Assembly: GCA_027858795.1 (NCBI GenBank) | Contig: JAQICF010000135.1 | Span: forward strand, 61,752 to 125,751 | Direction: 5' to 3' | From: Candidatus Delongbacteria bacterium | GTDB lineage: Bacteria > Delongbacteria > UBA4055 | Length of the DNA: 64,000 nucleotides | In this document: positions 33,625 to 43,177 of the stretch, piece after piece | How positions within the stretch are numbered: the stretch's first letter is position 1 | Layout of the letters: the number at the start of each line of letters is the position of its first letter | Program-made: the position numbers and the translations under genes | The notes under the pieces: model-generated | Seen by the model: the letters and a program-made list of their open reading frames with translations, nothing else | Told to the model about the DNA's origin: nothing | The model's database searches: none

Positions 33625-36600
33625 TTAATCTTTCTTTTGTCCCACAGAGAAATATTTTGCTTCTTTGTTTGCGAGATATAATCCACACACAGACGAAACC
33701 GGATCCATTGCAAAATTCTCAGTCAGTTTTACTCCCAGATTCTTCTCAACATCTAGAAGATCGAATATTTTTCTTTTTTCACTATGATCAGGTGTAGTAG
33801 GATAACCGTATGCAGGTTTTATCCCCTGTTCCTTATCTGGAGAATATCCCCATATCTCTGTTCTGATCTTTGTAAAAAGTAACTCCGAGAATGCTTCTAC
33901 AAATCTATCAGCCAAAGTTTGCAGCAATAGTGCTTTATAGCTATCGTTATCATCTTTGAATTTATTTATCCATTGGTCTAAACCAATACCAGTTGTGATC
34001 GTAAAAGCTCCAACATAATCATTCTTCTTTGAATCTACAGGTGCAATAAAATCTGACAAGCATAAGTTAGGCTGACCATCTTCCAACAATTCCTGATTCC
34101 TTTGATTGGTCAAGAGTGTTATTTCCTCTCCTCTACTATCATCTACATATATTTTAATATCATCTTCATCTGAATTTGCAGGAAATAACCCATAAATTGC
34201 ATCCGCAGACATCATATTATTTTCAATTATTTCTGAGATCATATCCTTAGCATCATCAATAAGTTTGATAGCCTCTTCCCCTTTGGATGGGTCTTTAAGT
34301 ATCTGTGGATAATTGCCATTTAATTCCCAGGCATGCAGAAACTGAGTCCAGTTGATATTCTCTGAAATTTCTTTCAGGCTATAATTCTTAATAATTTCTA
34401 TACCTAAAGGAGGAGTTTTAACTGAGAAGTTAGCCCAATCTATCTTAAACTTGTTTTCTCTGGCTTTTTCAATACTGATATATTTTTTAGTCTGCTTAGA
34501 AACATATTTTTGTTTAACATCTTCATATTCTACTGCAAGTTTTTCAATGTAGCTATCTCTTGCGGGTGACATAAGTTCATTAACGACATTTACAGCTTGC
34601 GTAGCATCTCTTACGTATATAACCGGATGATCGTAAACCGGGCAGATTTTTATAGCAGTATGTATCTTTGAAGTTGCAGCTCCGCCTATCATAAGAGGAA
34701 TTTTCAACCCAACTCTCTGAAGTTCTGAAGCAAGATGGATCATTTCATTTAAAGAAGGAGATATCAATCCACTTAATCCGATCACATCCGGCTTTTCCTT
34801 AATTGCTGCTTCAACTATTTTATCTGAAGATACCATCACTCCAAGATCTACAATTTCATAGCTGTTACATGAAAGTACGATACTTACAATATTTTTTCCT
34901 ATATCGTGAACATCCCCTTTCACAGTAGCCATCAATATTTTACCCGAGAAACTCGATTCTTTGACCGAAGTTTTTTCCAATTCTATCAATGGAGTTAAAT
35001 ATGCTACTGCTTTTTTCATTACTCTTGCACTTTTAATTACCTGCGGCAAGAACATCTTCCCTGTTCGGAAAAGATCACCCACTTTATTCATGCCAGCCAT
35101 CAAAGGACCTTCGATTACAGCATTTGAGTCATTGATATCCTTATATAATTCATCTATGTCATCATCTACATGATCGGTTATTCCACTTACAACTGAGTGA
35201 GATATCCTTTCATTTACAGAAAGCTGTCTCCATTCCTGTATTTTTTTCTCTGAGAAAGTGCTGATCTCAATATTATTCGCATAAGTAACAAGCTTATCTG
35301 TAGCATCTTTTCCTTTATTTAAAACTACATCCTCAACCAGTGATAATAATTCATTTGGAATCTCATCATAAATAGTCAAAGTAGCAGGATTGACTATTCC
35401 CATATCCAATCCGGCTTTGATAGCGTGATGCAAGAACACTGAGTGCATAGCTTCTCTGACAACATTATTTCCTCTGAACGAGAATGACAGATTACTAATG
35501 CCTCCACTTACTTTTGCGTAAGGTAGATTTTCTTTGATCCATTTCGTTGCGTCAATGAAATTCACCGCATAATTATCATGCTCTTCCATACCCGTTGCAA
35601 TAGTAAGGACATTAGGATCAAAAATAATATTTTCAGGTGGGAACTTTATCTTTTCCGTAAGTAATTTATATGATCGTTCTGCAATTTTTATCTTTCTTTT
35701 AAAGCTTGTAGCTTGACCATCTTCATCAAAAAGCATTACAACAACCGAAGCACCGTAATTATGGATCTTCTCCGCTCGATCTAAGAAGATTGTATCACCT
35801 TCTTTCAAACTGATAGAATTTACAATCGACTTTCCCTGAACACATTTCAAACCAGCTTCAATAATTGACCACTCGGAAGAATCTATCATTATCGGCAATC
35901 TTGAAATTTCATGCTCGGTAGAGATAATGTTTAAAAATTCCACCATTTTAGTCTCTGATTCAAGCATTGCATCATCCATACAAACATCTATTACCTGTGC
36001 TCCACCTTCTACCTGATTCCTTGCAACGGAAATTGCCTTCTCATAATTCCCTTTTGAGATCAATCTAAGGAATTTCTTGGATCCTGCAACATTCGTTCTC
36101 TCACCGATATTTATAAAATTACTTTCAGAAGTAACATTCAATGTTTCAAGTCCACAATATCTGCTTATCTTGTCAAATTGTGGAATTTCTCTAGGTTTAT
36201 ATTTTCTTGCAACAGCTGCAATTTCTTTAATATGCTCAGGCCTGGTACCACAGCATCCACCGATGATATTTACAAAGTTATTTTGCAAATAATCTTCTAC
36301 GATCTCAGCCATATCCTTTCCACTCTGGCTATAATCACCGAATTGGTCAGGAAACCCTGCGTTTGGATGTGCACTAACATTACATTCAGCAATACCTGAT
36401 AATTCCTCAATGTAAGATCTAAGCTCTTTTGCTCCTGTTGAACAATTTAAACCGATACTGAACAGGTTTGCATGCTCAAGTGAATAATAAAATGCATCCA
36501 AAGTTTGACCTGCAAGAGTTCTACCTTCAGTTAAAGTACCTGATACCATGATCGGGATATGAATATTTTTCTCTGAAAGAATATTTGTAATAGCATTTAA

Positions 36601-37161
36601 AACGGCTTTGGCACTTAAAGTATCGAAAATAGTTTCTACAAGAAGAACATCCACTCCACCATCTATAAGACCTGAAATTTGATCAGAATAAGCATCTCTG
36701 ACCATATCAAAAGTAATATCTCTTTTGCTTGGATCATCACCACTTGAAGCTATGGATAGTGATTTACTGGAAGGTCCGATCGATCCTGCTACAAATTTAG
36801 CTTCTTTAGGATTATCATTCAAATATTTATCAACAGCTTTTCTTGCAAGTTTAGCAGATTCAAAATTGATCCTGTAACATTGATCATCAACTTTATAATC
36901 AAATAAAGATATTTTATTTGCATTGAAAGAATTGGTCTCAATTATATCTGCACCTGCATTGAGATATTTTAAATGTATCTCTTCAATTATGTCAGGTTGT
37001 GTGATACTCAGAAGATCGTTATTACCTTTTTGATCGACTGAAATATCTGAAAATTCTTTTCCTCGGTAGTCTTGTTCAGTCAATTTATATGACTGGATCA
37101 TTGTACCCATTGCACCATCAAGAACTAAAATCCTCTTTAGTATCTCATTCCTAATATTCAT
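33625..37161 (-). CDS. metH: Cobalamin-dependent methionine synthase (MetH)
   Basis: 1,178 residues from ATG 37159-37161 (MNIRNEILKRILVLDGAMGT), the normal N-terminus; AGGG lies just upstream. All four modules are present: homocysteine domain with GLNCSTGAKEL and IIGGCCGTRPEHI (zinc cysteines), pterin domain with INIGERTNVAGSKKF and MDDAML, cobalamin cap and binding domain with VKGDVHDIGKNIV (the DxHxxG lower-ligand motif) and MIGGAATSKIHTA, and the AdoMet reactivation domain ending GYPTTPDHSEKR. It transfers methyl from 5-methyl-THF to homocysteine. It overlaps the upstream lipoprotein gene by 11 bases. I saw no cobalamin riboswitch. Confidence 0.96.
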   Translation of the reverse strand: MNIRNEILKRILVLDGAMGTMIQSYKLTEQDYRGKEFSDISVDQKGNNDLLSITQPDIIEEIHLKYLNAGADIIETNSFNANKISLFDYKVDDQCYRINFESAKLARKAVDKYLNDNPKEAKFVAGSIGPSSKSLSIASSGDDPSKRDITFDMVRDAYSDQISGLIDGGVDVLLVETIFDTLSAKAVLNAITNILSEKNIHIPIMVSGTLTEGRTLAGQTLDAFYYSLEHANLFSIGLNCSTGAKELRSYIEELSGIAECNVSAHPNAGFPDQFGDYSQSGKDMAEIVEDYLQNNFVNIIGGCCGTRPEHIKEIAAVARKYKPREIPQFDKISRYCGLETLNVTSESNFINIGERTNVAGSKKFLRLISKGNYEKAISVARNQVEGGAQVIDVCMDDAMLESETKMVEFLNIISTEHEISRLPIMIDSSEWSIIEAGLKCVQGKSIVNSISLKEGDTIFLDRAEKIHNYGASVVVMLFDEDGQATSFKRKIKIAERSYKLLTEKIKFPPENIIFDPNVLTIATGMEEHDNYAVNFIDATKWIKENLPYAKVSGGISNLSFSFRGNNVVREAMHSVFLHHAIKAGLDMGIVNPATLTIYDEIPNELLSLVEDVVLNKGKDATDKLVTYANNIEISTFSEKKIQEWRQLSVNERISHSVVSGITDHVDDDIDELYKDINDSNAVIEGPLMAGMNKVGDLFRTGKMFLPQVIKSARVMKKAVAYLTPLIELEKTSVKESSFSGKILMATVKGDVHDIGKNIVSIVLSCNSYEIVDLGVMVSSDKIVEAAIKEKPDVIGLSGLISPSLNEMIHLASELQRVGLKIPLMIGGAATSKIHTAIKICPVYDHPVIYVRDATQAVNVVNELMSPARDSYIEKLAVEYEDVKQKYVSKQTKKYISIEKARENKFKIDWANFSVKTPPLGIEIIKNYSLKEISENINWTQFLHAWELNGNYPQILKDPSKGEEAIKLIDDAKDMISEIIENNMMSADAIYGLFPANSDEDDIKIYVDDSRGEEITLLTNQRNQELLEDGQPNLCLSDFIAPVDSKKNDYVGAFTITTGIGLDQWINKFKDDNDSYKALLLQTLADRFVEAFSELLFTKIRTEIWGYSPDKEQGIKPAYGYPTTPDHSEKRKIFDLLDVEKNLGVKLTENFAMDPVSSVCGLYLANKEAKYFSVGQKKD

Positions 37162-38275
37162 AAACCCTGATCTTATTTGTAACCTCATTAGTCACATAAA
37201 GTCTATTACCGGAAAGTAAAAAAGATTCATCCTTTCCAACTACATCAAGGATAATTTTATCTAAGTAAACACCGTCTTTAAAAATATCTACATAATGAGT
37301 AAACTCATTTTCTTCTGTCCTGGCAACTGAAGGCAATGTCCATATTCTCTCATACTTGTCAACATATATCATATTTACAGCTTTTTTGAAGTATGTTTTT
37401 GTAGAATCCACTAACGAACCACCTAAAAGTGTAATAAATTGATTGATTTGCACCATTTCACCTGAATTATATGGCAATTTCTCAAATTCTTTTTCAATCA
37501 CATATTTCAGATTCCCTCTAGAATTTATTACTTCAATTGAGTATTTATCACTTCCGTTATATGCAACATAGAAGTTTCCGTCTTTTTGAAAATATGTTGT
37601 GAATAAGTCAGGAAGAAAAAAACCAGATGAATCAGGTGAGTATTTTATCTCTTTAATAATTTTTTCAACTTTAAACTTGCTGTTAAGCATACAAATGCTA
37701 TTGTCCATATACCTGATACTATCCCTTGTATATGTAGTAAATCTAAAACATGCTAAATTTGTCTTACAATCAGAAGTTATATATTGAGGTGATATACCTC
37801 CCATAAACACTTGAGATGTTTGAAGCTGAGTTCCGTTAGTTAAAAAACGCATATATTTCTTTGGTTTCGCATTATAAACAATAAGAGTATCATATTTTAA
37901 TACAATCTCAGTAGGAGTTGAAAAATGATTCACCTCATTACCTTTTTTACCAATTAACTTATCAAACTCACCTTTGTTATTATATTTTTTAATAATGGCT
38001 TTATCACTATCAAGTATATAAACATTATCATTATAATCAGTAAGTATCTTAGTAATTGAGTTAAATCCTTTAATTGAATCTGCCATACTTGGATTTACTC
38101 CATCTATCTCAAACAATTTTACCGGATTGATATTTACTACTTGAGATGGCTCATGCTTGTTAAAATAATATTTCACGCCATCAACTTCTTTTACAGTATG
38201 ATTCGGTTCTTGTGCGCAGGACATTATTAACAATGCTATCGAGATTGAAAAAATGATCTGTAATTTCTTATACAT
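37151..38275 (-). CDS. Six-bladed beta-propeller-like lipoprotein
   Basis: 374 residues. Lipoprotein signal MYKKLQIIFSISIALLIMSC (Cys20). The body has repeated blade-like units (NVYILDSDKAIIKKYNNKGEFDKLIGKKGNE, FYVAYNGSDKYSIEVINSRGNLKYVI, ILDVVGKDESFLLSGNRLYVTNEVTNKIRVYEY) as in the 6-bladed beta-propeller lipoproteins of the FCB group. Function unknown; probably surface or periplasmic. The end overlaps the start of metH, which is probably fortuitous coupling rather than shared function. Confidence 0.72.
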   Translation of the reverse strand: MYKKLQIIFSISIALLIMSCAQEPNHTVKEVDGVKYYFNKHEPSQVVNINPVKLFEIDGVNPSMADSIKGFNSITKILTDYNDNVYILDSDKAIIKKYNNKGEFDKLIGKKGNEVNHFSTPTEIVLKYDTLIVYNAKPKKYMRFLTNGTQLQTSQVFMGGISPQYITSDCKTNLACFRFTTYTRDSIRYMDNSICMLNSKFKVEKIIKEIKYSPDSSGFFLPDLFTTYFQKDGNFYVAYNGSDKYSIEVINSRGNLKYVIEKEFEKLPYNSGEMVQINQFITLLGGSLVDSTKTYFKKAVNMIYVDKYERIWTLPSVARTEENEFTHYVDIFKDGVYLDKIILDVVGKDESFLLSGNRLYVTNEVTNKIRVYEY

Positions 38276-38331
38276 TTATAACTCCTATTAATTTTGTTCA
38301 AATATATCTTAATTATAGCGCTTTTTCAAGT

Positions 38332-41300
38332 CTAAAATTCCATCCTTAACTCAACACGAAATTCATGGAACGGCTTGGTATCGTAGGAATAATATCTTCC
38401 TGTGTAATACAGATTCCCTTTAACGCTTCTACTGAATGAATAATTTGCTGTAGTATTCCATTTATAACTTACTCCTTTACCTAATCCTCCATTCATTGTG
38501 TATGGAAGTTCCTCAGAGTTTGATCTTACATTAATATATTTAAAACTTGATCTGAAAATTCCATTTCTTAAAAAAGCAAAACTCAAAGAAGGCTTGATAC
38601 TTAATTCTTGAGAATTGATATTCCTAACGATCTCTTCTTCTAACCCATAACCCGTATTAATAGAAAATTTGAAATTTCTGTTAATATCATATCCAACATC
38701 TAAATTTATATTGTTCTTACTCAGATCGTCTGTTACATAAGTGGGATTTACCTGGTATTTTAAATATCTGGAATTCTTATATCCAAGTTTTGCTCTTAGA
38801 TCATTATATCTTGTCCTAAATTCTACAGCTTGTTCAGTATTCTCATCCTTTTCTCCGTAGAAAATATAATCATTTCTTAATTTTTCATTAAGTTTAAGCG
38901 TATAATTTAATCCGGTATTACTCTTTTTCAAGAAATATAATTTTGTCTCTGATTCAATATTTCCAATTATAGTTGAATCATTTTGAAAAGTTGACAAATT
39001 CAGTAATATCAGATCTAAAGGATCATTTGTTAACGACCTTTCTTCAATTCTAATATTTTCTTCAATATCGATCCGAGAGAGCCAATACAGAATATTGTCA
39101 TTATTTTCTATATCTGGAATATCAATATAAGTTCTCAAGTCAAGTTTTACTCCTGTTGCACTTCTGGGATCATCCATATTTACTAAATAATAATTATAAT
39201 CTCCAAATTCATCCGGGATATATTCTCCATCCACAAGTCTATAATTTCCTGTACCTTCTTCAACTTGGTAGAAATATTTCAATTTATTATATTCTAAAGT
39301 TCTTTCTGTCTCGTAGCCGATAAAGAGCCTATAATTTCTTTTGTAATTGTAATTCGATCTTGCACTGATAAGATTATAATAATTGTCTGAAGAATCAACG
39401 ACTGAGTTTGATATCCAGTTCCATATTATTTCTGAAGTTAAATTTGTGCTGTATCGACCTTTATACTCCAAAGAGTTTGACAGCTGGTATTTACTCTCTA
39501 CCCATTGAGCATCAAAATCACTGAAAACATTATAACCGGTAGTATTTTTCAAATTGTGAGAACCCTGAATATAATTCATCTCTAATCCGTACTTGTCTTC
39601 CATATTACCGGTCTCAAGAGTGATAGTTGTATTCATTCGTTTTTCTTTTGCAATGAAAGGAGATATTTTTAGATTCAAAAATCTTATATATGTATTAGCA
39701 TAGTAAACTTCTAATGTATTTTCCTCTGAAGAAGAATTACTTATCCTGTCACTGTAAATTATTTTGTAGCCGTAAGAATTAAAATCACCAATTAGACCAA
39801 CATCTGACTTTTTAGTCTCTATTCCCGGAGATAATTTATAGTATGATAGATCCACTCTATTCGTAAGATACCGGTCCAGTTTATGTTCCACTGAGAATAA
39901 ATATTTTTCATAGCTGGTAGAGTCCTGATCAACATTTATCCCAATATTATCACTAAAATCAGAATCTGACAACCTTTCAGCAAGAACTAATTTCTCATTA
40001 TAATATTTCCTTGAAATTGAAAATTTATATTTACCTGTATTCACATCAAATAGTTTTACTTCCTTTGTTCTTAAAGACAACTTTTCATGATCTCCGAATC
40101 CATCGAAATTTGCGGCTGAATTCTTAGCGATCTTATTCTCTTCAAAGTTTGAGGCAATCGTTTCTGCTGTAAACGAAAGCATCTCGCCTTCATAACTTAA
40201 ATTTGAGTGAAGTATGTTTAGATTTGTAGGAAGAGGAAGATATTTTAAAGGTAAATAATCTCCACCATTTATAGGATCATAAACATAGTATATGGAACCT
40301 GTACTATCATATTCCATAATATATTCACCGGTATCCTCAAATTTAGAAAATACAATATCATATTCACCCAGATCTCTGCCTAAATATTCGTAATGTAGCG
40401 AATCAGGTAAAATGTTATAATCACCTTCATTTATTCCAGCAAAAGACACACCTGTGATATATGAATTATTATTATCGTTACCTGCATCTGAAATTATATG
40501 CATTTCTTCATTTGTTCCATCGAAAGACAATGGATTTTCTTCATCGTCGGTCTCAGTATAATAATCTGCTTGAAAAGTCAGTTTATCATTAAAAAATCTA
40601 TTCTCAGTGAAAATTCCATAAACATACTTTTTGTAGTCATTATTTGTGTACTCAAGATCTACAATTATTTTGTCATCCAGATATATAGGTTTTGCTGCTG
40701 TAAAAAAAATTTGATTGCTGAAATAATCTATGTAATAATCTTTACCTTTTTTTTGCTCGATCCCGTTTAAGTAAACATCTTCACTTCCGGGGATTATTTC
40801 ATTTAAATTCTTTATCTCAGCATCTAAAAGATATGGACCCTGTATTCCTTCGATCCCATTAATCTCAATACTTTTATAAGATGAGCTTTCTGATGATACA
40901 AACGCATCTACACTATTACTCTTATAATTTGTTTTGAAAAGCACGCCGGATAGATCCTTGCTGAAATTACCAAACTCTCCCCTTTTTGTATATTTTATAT
41001 CGTAATTTCCCATTCGGGAAAGGAAGAACGGATGTTTGAACTGAATGTATATATTATCGATCTCTGATAAAGATTCGCTTGTTCCTTCCTCAGTCAATGC
41101 CAAGTTATCATCACTTAAAACTGCTTTTACTTCTAAGTCCTTACTGATCTCACCTTGTAAGTTCAAGTTAAATCCTGATACTATATCCACACCGGAATCT
41201 GCATTCAACTTAATTCCTCTATATATCAAACCTGAACGATCTAATTTACTTTCAGGAGTAATTTCTTCTTGAGAAATTGAATATTCCTCAGTTGATACAG

Positions 41301-41442
41301 AGTCATTCATGATTATTTCCTTGATCTCATATCTTCTATAAATCTTATTAAAATCAATATCCTTTACAGATGTAGAATCAATATCATTTGAGAATAGGAA
41401 TGAAATTAGGAACAATATGTTAATCGTCAATGTTCTTCTCAA
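38332..41442 (-). CDS. Large outer-membrane beta-barrel protein of an uncharacterised FCB family
   Basis: 1,036 residues. A signal peptide (TINILFLISFLFS) starts from TTG at 41440-41442 or the TTG 12 bases downstream; no ATG precedes the mature region. The N-terminal 300 residues carry GFNLNLQGEISKDLEVKAVLSDDN, IDNIYIQFK, GEFGNFSKDLSGVLFKTNY, EGIQGPYLLDAE, DVYLNGIEQKKGKDYYIDYFSNQIFFT. This pattern recurs in large barrel proteins of Cloacimonadota-type genomes and recalls the repeat region of the T9SS protein SprA. The rest alternates aromatic and polar residues and ends with an aromatic-rich strand (FHEFRVELRMEF), as in outer-membrane barrels. Function unknown; a SprA relation is only a hypothesis. 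Confidence 0.7.
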   Translation of the reverse strand: MRRTLTINILFLISFLFSNDIDSTSVKDIDFNKIYRRYEIKEIIMNDSVSTEEYSISQEEITPESKLDRSGLIYRGIKLNADSGVDIVSGFNLNLQGEISKDLEVKAVLSDDNLALTEEGTSESLSEIDNIYIQFKHPFFLSRMGNYDIKYTKRGEFGNFSKDLSGVLFKTNYKSNSVDAFVSSESSSYKSIEINGIEGIQGPYLLDAEIKNLNEIIPGSEDVYLNGIEQKKGKDYYIDYFSNQIFFTAAKPIYLDDKIIVDLEYTNNDYKKYVYGIFTENRFFNDKLTFQADYYTETDDEENPLSFDGTNEEMHIISDAGNDNNNSYITGVSFAGINEGDYNILPDSLHYEYLGRDLGEYDIVFSKFEDTGEYIMEYDSTGSIYYVYDPINGGDYLPLKYLPLPTNLNILHSNLSYEGEMLSFTAETIASNFEENKIAKNSAANFDGFGDHEKLSLRTKEVKLFDVNTGKYKFSISRKYYNEKLVLAERLSDSDFSDNIGINVDQDSTSYEKYLFSVEHKLDRYLTNRVDLSYYKLSPGIETKKSDVGLIGDFNSYGYKIIYSDRISNSSSEENTLEVYYANTYIRFLNLKISPFIAKEKRMNTTITLETGNMEDKYGLEMNYIQGSHNLKNTTGYNVFSDFDAQWVESKYQLSNSLEYKGRYSTNLTSEIIWNWISNSVVDSSDNYYNLISARSNYNYKRNYRLFIGYETERTLEYNKLKYFYQVEEGTGNYRLVDGEYIPDEFGDYNYYLVNMDDPRSATGVKLDLRTYIDIPDIENNDNILYWLSRIDIEENIRIEERSLTNDPLDLILLNLSTFQNDSTIIGNIESETKLYFLKKSNTGLNYTLKLNEKLRNDYIFYGEKDENTEQAVEFRTRYNDLRAKLGYKNSRYLKYQVNPTYVTDDLSKNNINLDVGYDINRNFKFSINTGYGLEEEIVRNINSQELSIKPSLSFAFLRNGIFRSSFKYINVRSNSEELPYTMNGGLGKGVSYKWNTTANYSFSRSVKGNLYYTGRYYSYDTKPFHEFRVELRMEF

Positions 41443-41681
41443 TTAAAGTCTGTAACCTAGTTTTATTTATCACAGTATGATTTATAACCAAATATAATAC
41501 TATTTTAAGTTATTTACTACTTAAACTGAGGTTGAGATGATATGTTTAAATGTTATTTATGTAATTTGTAACCATTTAATTTTTTCTTGCTTTAATAGTA
41601 AAATTGAACTATTTTTGACAAAGTAAAGTAAGAAATACTAGCTACAGGCATAATGTAATTAAAAATGAAATAGAGGGAAAA

Positions 41682-42887
41682 ATGATGTTGAAACGAATAT
41701 TATTCTTTGCATTGATCACAACTACAATCGTATTTGCAAAGGTAAATGTAGGATTTTACTCCTTATCACAATCTTCTGGAACCCCTAACGGGCAATGGAT
41801 GGGCTATGCGTTAATGGATATTATCTCTGAAAAATTCTCGAAACTTGAAGAAATCAATGTTGTACAAGATGATGATCTTTATGCTTATATGAAAGCAAAT
41901 GGAAATCCATTCTTAAATACCGGAAATATTGCTTCTTTTGATGCATTAAAAGAAAAATTCAAACTAGACTTTATCGTTACTGGAAACTATAAACTTAATC
42001 CTGATCAAAGTCTTCCTGTAAACATTATTGTTCACAGTTTTAAAGACACGACTACTTCTGCTCCTATCGTTATCCAAGGTTACTCAAATGACTTATTTAC
42101 TATAGTATCTTACGTTGTACAACCGATTAGCAGAAACTTAAAAATGAACTTAAATCCTGCTCAAGTTGCTAAGTTAAAAACTATTGATCTGACTTCAAAT
42201 ACCATGAACCTTTCAAATGTTTATAAAGGCAAAATGGCAATGAGACAGAATCAACCTAAAGTTGCTATGTCTTTCTTCGAAAATGCATACAAAGAAAATC
42301 CTAATAGCACACTCGCAAAAAAATACTATACTGAAGCTTTGGGTGCAACATATGGAACAGGTTTCTTTGCATCTGACCTTCATGCTGTTGATGGTGGACA
42401 AGCATCCGGATTCAGTAAGCAATTTTTATTGTCAAATAATATCATTAAAGGATTCACTGCTTACATAAAAAATTCAAACTTGATCCCAAAAAGTGGTGGT
42501 ACATATTTTGATATCGAACTTAATATAGGAATTGACTTATCTGAGCATGCATATCAAACTGCAAAGACAACTATTCAAAATTTCTCAGGTGGTTCAAGTG
42601 AGATCGATGATGGTGTTTACAATCCAAATGCAGGTAATGTAAGCAATGAAACAGAGATGTTCGTCAAGAATATTGCAGCAGCTAAGATCCTTATTACTTT
42701 GGTAGACAATAAAGGTAATGTTATCCTAAAATCTGAAAGATCTTTTGGAACTGCATTCAATTTAACGAATATAGTTAATGTCAAAGACTTCGTTAAAAAT
42801 GATAATCGTCAATCAAGTATTTATTTCCCTTCTATAGCAAGAGAAGTTATTAAGAATATTGAAAAAATTGAAGTTACAGTAAAATAA
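41682..42887 (+). CDS. Exported CsgG/FlgO-like protein with TPR-like segment
   Basis: 401 residues. Signal peptide (MMLKRILFFALITTTIVFA). The first half resembles CsgG/TolB-N/FlgO-type domains: VNVGFYSLSQSSG, GYALMDIISEKFSKLEEINVVQDDDL, DFIVTGNYKLNPDQSLPVNI. A TPR-like pair follows (VYKGKMAMRQNQPKVAMSFFENAYKENPNSTLAKKYYTEAL), then an uncharacterised C-terminal half. GAGGG precedes the two adjacent ATG codons (41682 and 41685), either of which could start. Periplasmic or outer-membrane role inferred. A terminator follows. Confidence 0.65.
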   Translation: MMLKRILFFALITTTIVFAKVNVGFYSLSQSSGTPNGQWMGYALMDIISEKFSKLEEINVVQDDDLYAYMKANGNPFLNTGNIASFDALKEKFKLDFIVTGNYKLNPDQSLPVNIIVHSFKDTTTSAPIVIQGYSNDLFTIVSYVVQPISRNLKMNLNPAQVAKLKTIDLTSNTMNLSNVYKGKMAMRQNQPKVAMSFFENAYKENPNSTLAKKYYTEALGATYGTGFFASDLHAVDGGQASGFSKQFLLSNNIIKGFTAYIKNSNLIPKSGGTYFDIELNIGIDLSEHAYQTAKTTIQNFSGGSSEIDDGVYNPNAGNVSNETEMFVKNIAAAKILITLVDNKGNVILKSERSFGTAFNLTNIVNVKDFVKNDNRQSSIYFPSIAREVIKNIEKIEVTVK

Positions 42888-42902
42888 TTTCATTTATTAA
42901 GT

Positions 42903-42932
42903 ACCGCCCATTATTTGGGCGGTGCATTTTTT
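42903..42932 (+). terminator. Intrinsic terminator
   Basis: ACCGCCCA (42903-42910) and TGGGCGGT (42916-42923) around TTATT, then GCA and six T. Confidence 0.85.
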
Positions 42933-42946
42933 AACGAGAGTGTATT

Positions 42947-43018
42947 ATGAATTCTAATTTCTCATACAGTCCCTCAGTAAAACAGTCACGCCGACTTAAA
43001 AAGATACGTTACCCTTAA
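42947..43018 (+). CDS. Very short possible ORF (23 residues)
   Basis: ATG with GAGAG nearby upstream encodes MNSNFSYSPSVKQSRRLKKI and three more residues before TAA. Basic C-terminus, no homology recognised. It could be a peptide or chance; it precedes the repeats at 43056-43149 in a 290-base spacer. Confidence 0.2.
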   Translation: MNSNFSYSPSVKQSRRLKKIRYP

Positions 43019-43055
43019 ATATACCCCTTTTTTAAATATTGTTTTAACGCTTAAT

Positions 43056-43118
43056 GTCTCCCTGGACTTGATTCAGGGACTTAAATAAAAAAAGATTCTG
43101 AATCAAGTTCAGAATGAC
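43056..43118 (+). repeat. 63-base inverted repeat, GTCA..CTGA family
   Basis: Left GTCTCCCTGGACTTGATTCA (43056-43075), right arm ends CAAGTTCAGAATGAC (43104-43118). Related to 14712-14777; both arms contain the CTGAA-TT-TTCAG hairpin. Confidence 0.82.
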
Positions 43119-43124
43119 TGATTT

Positions 43125-43149
43125 GGAACAAGGTGGCTTTAGCCCTTTG
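43125..43149 (+). repeat. 25-base unit GGAACAAGGTGGCTTTAGCC
   Basis: Reverse complement of 21256-21280 with a single difference. Here it is solo and ends CCTTTG, about 30 bases before the hutH-like start. Confidence 0.7.
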
Positions 43150-43177
43150 CAATTACGAATATAAAACGGAGTAAAAA

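Noticed and set aside
33487..37161. Cobalamin or SAM riboswitch near metH/metF
   Set aside because: The spacers hold palindromic repeats without the conserved cores of those riboswitches, and metH has no long leader.
41616..41660. Promoter with TTGACA upstream of the CsgG-like gene
   Set aside because: TTGACA is present but no good -10 lies at 16-18 bases; the nearest TAATGT is about 30 bases away.
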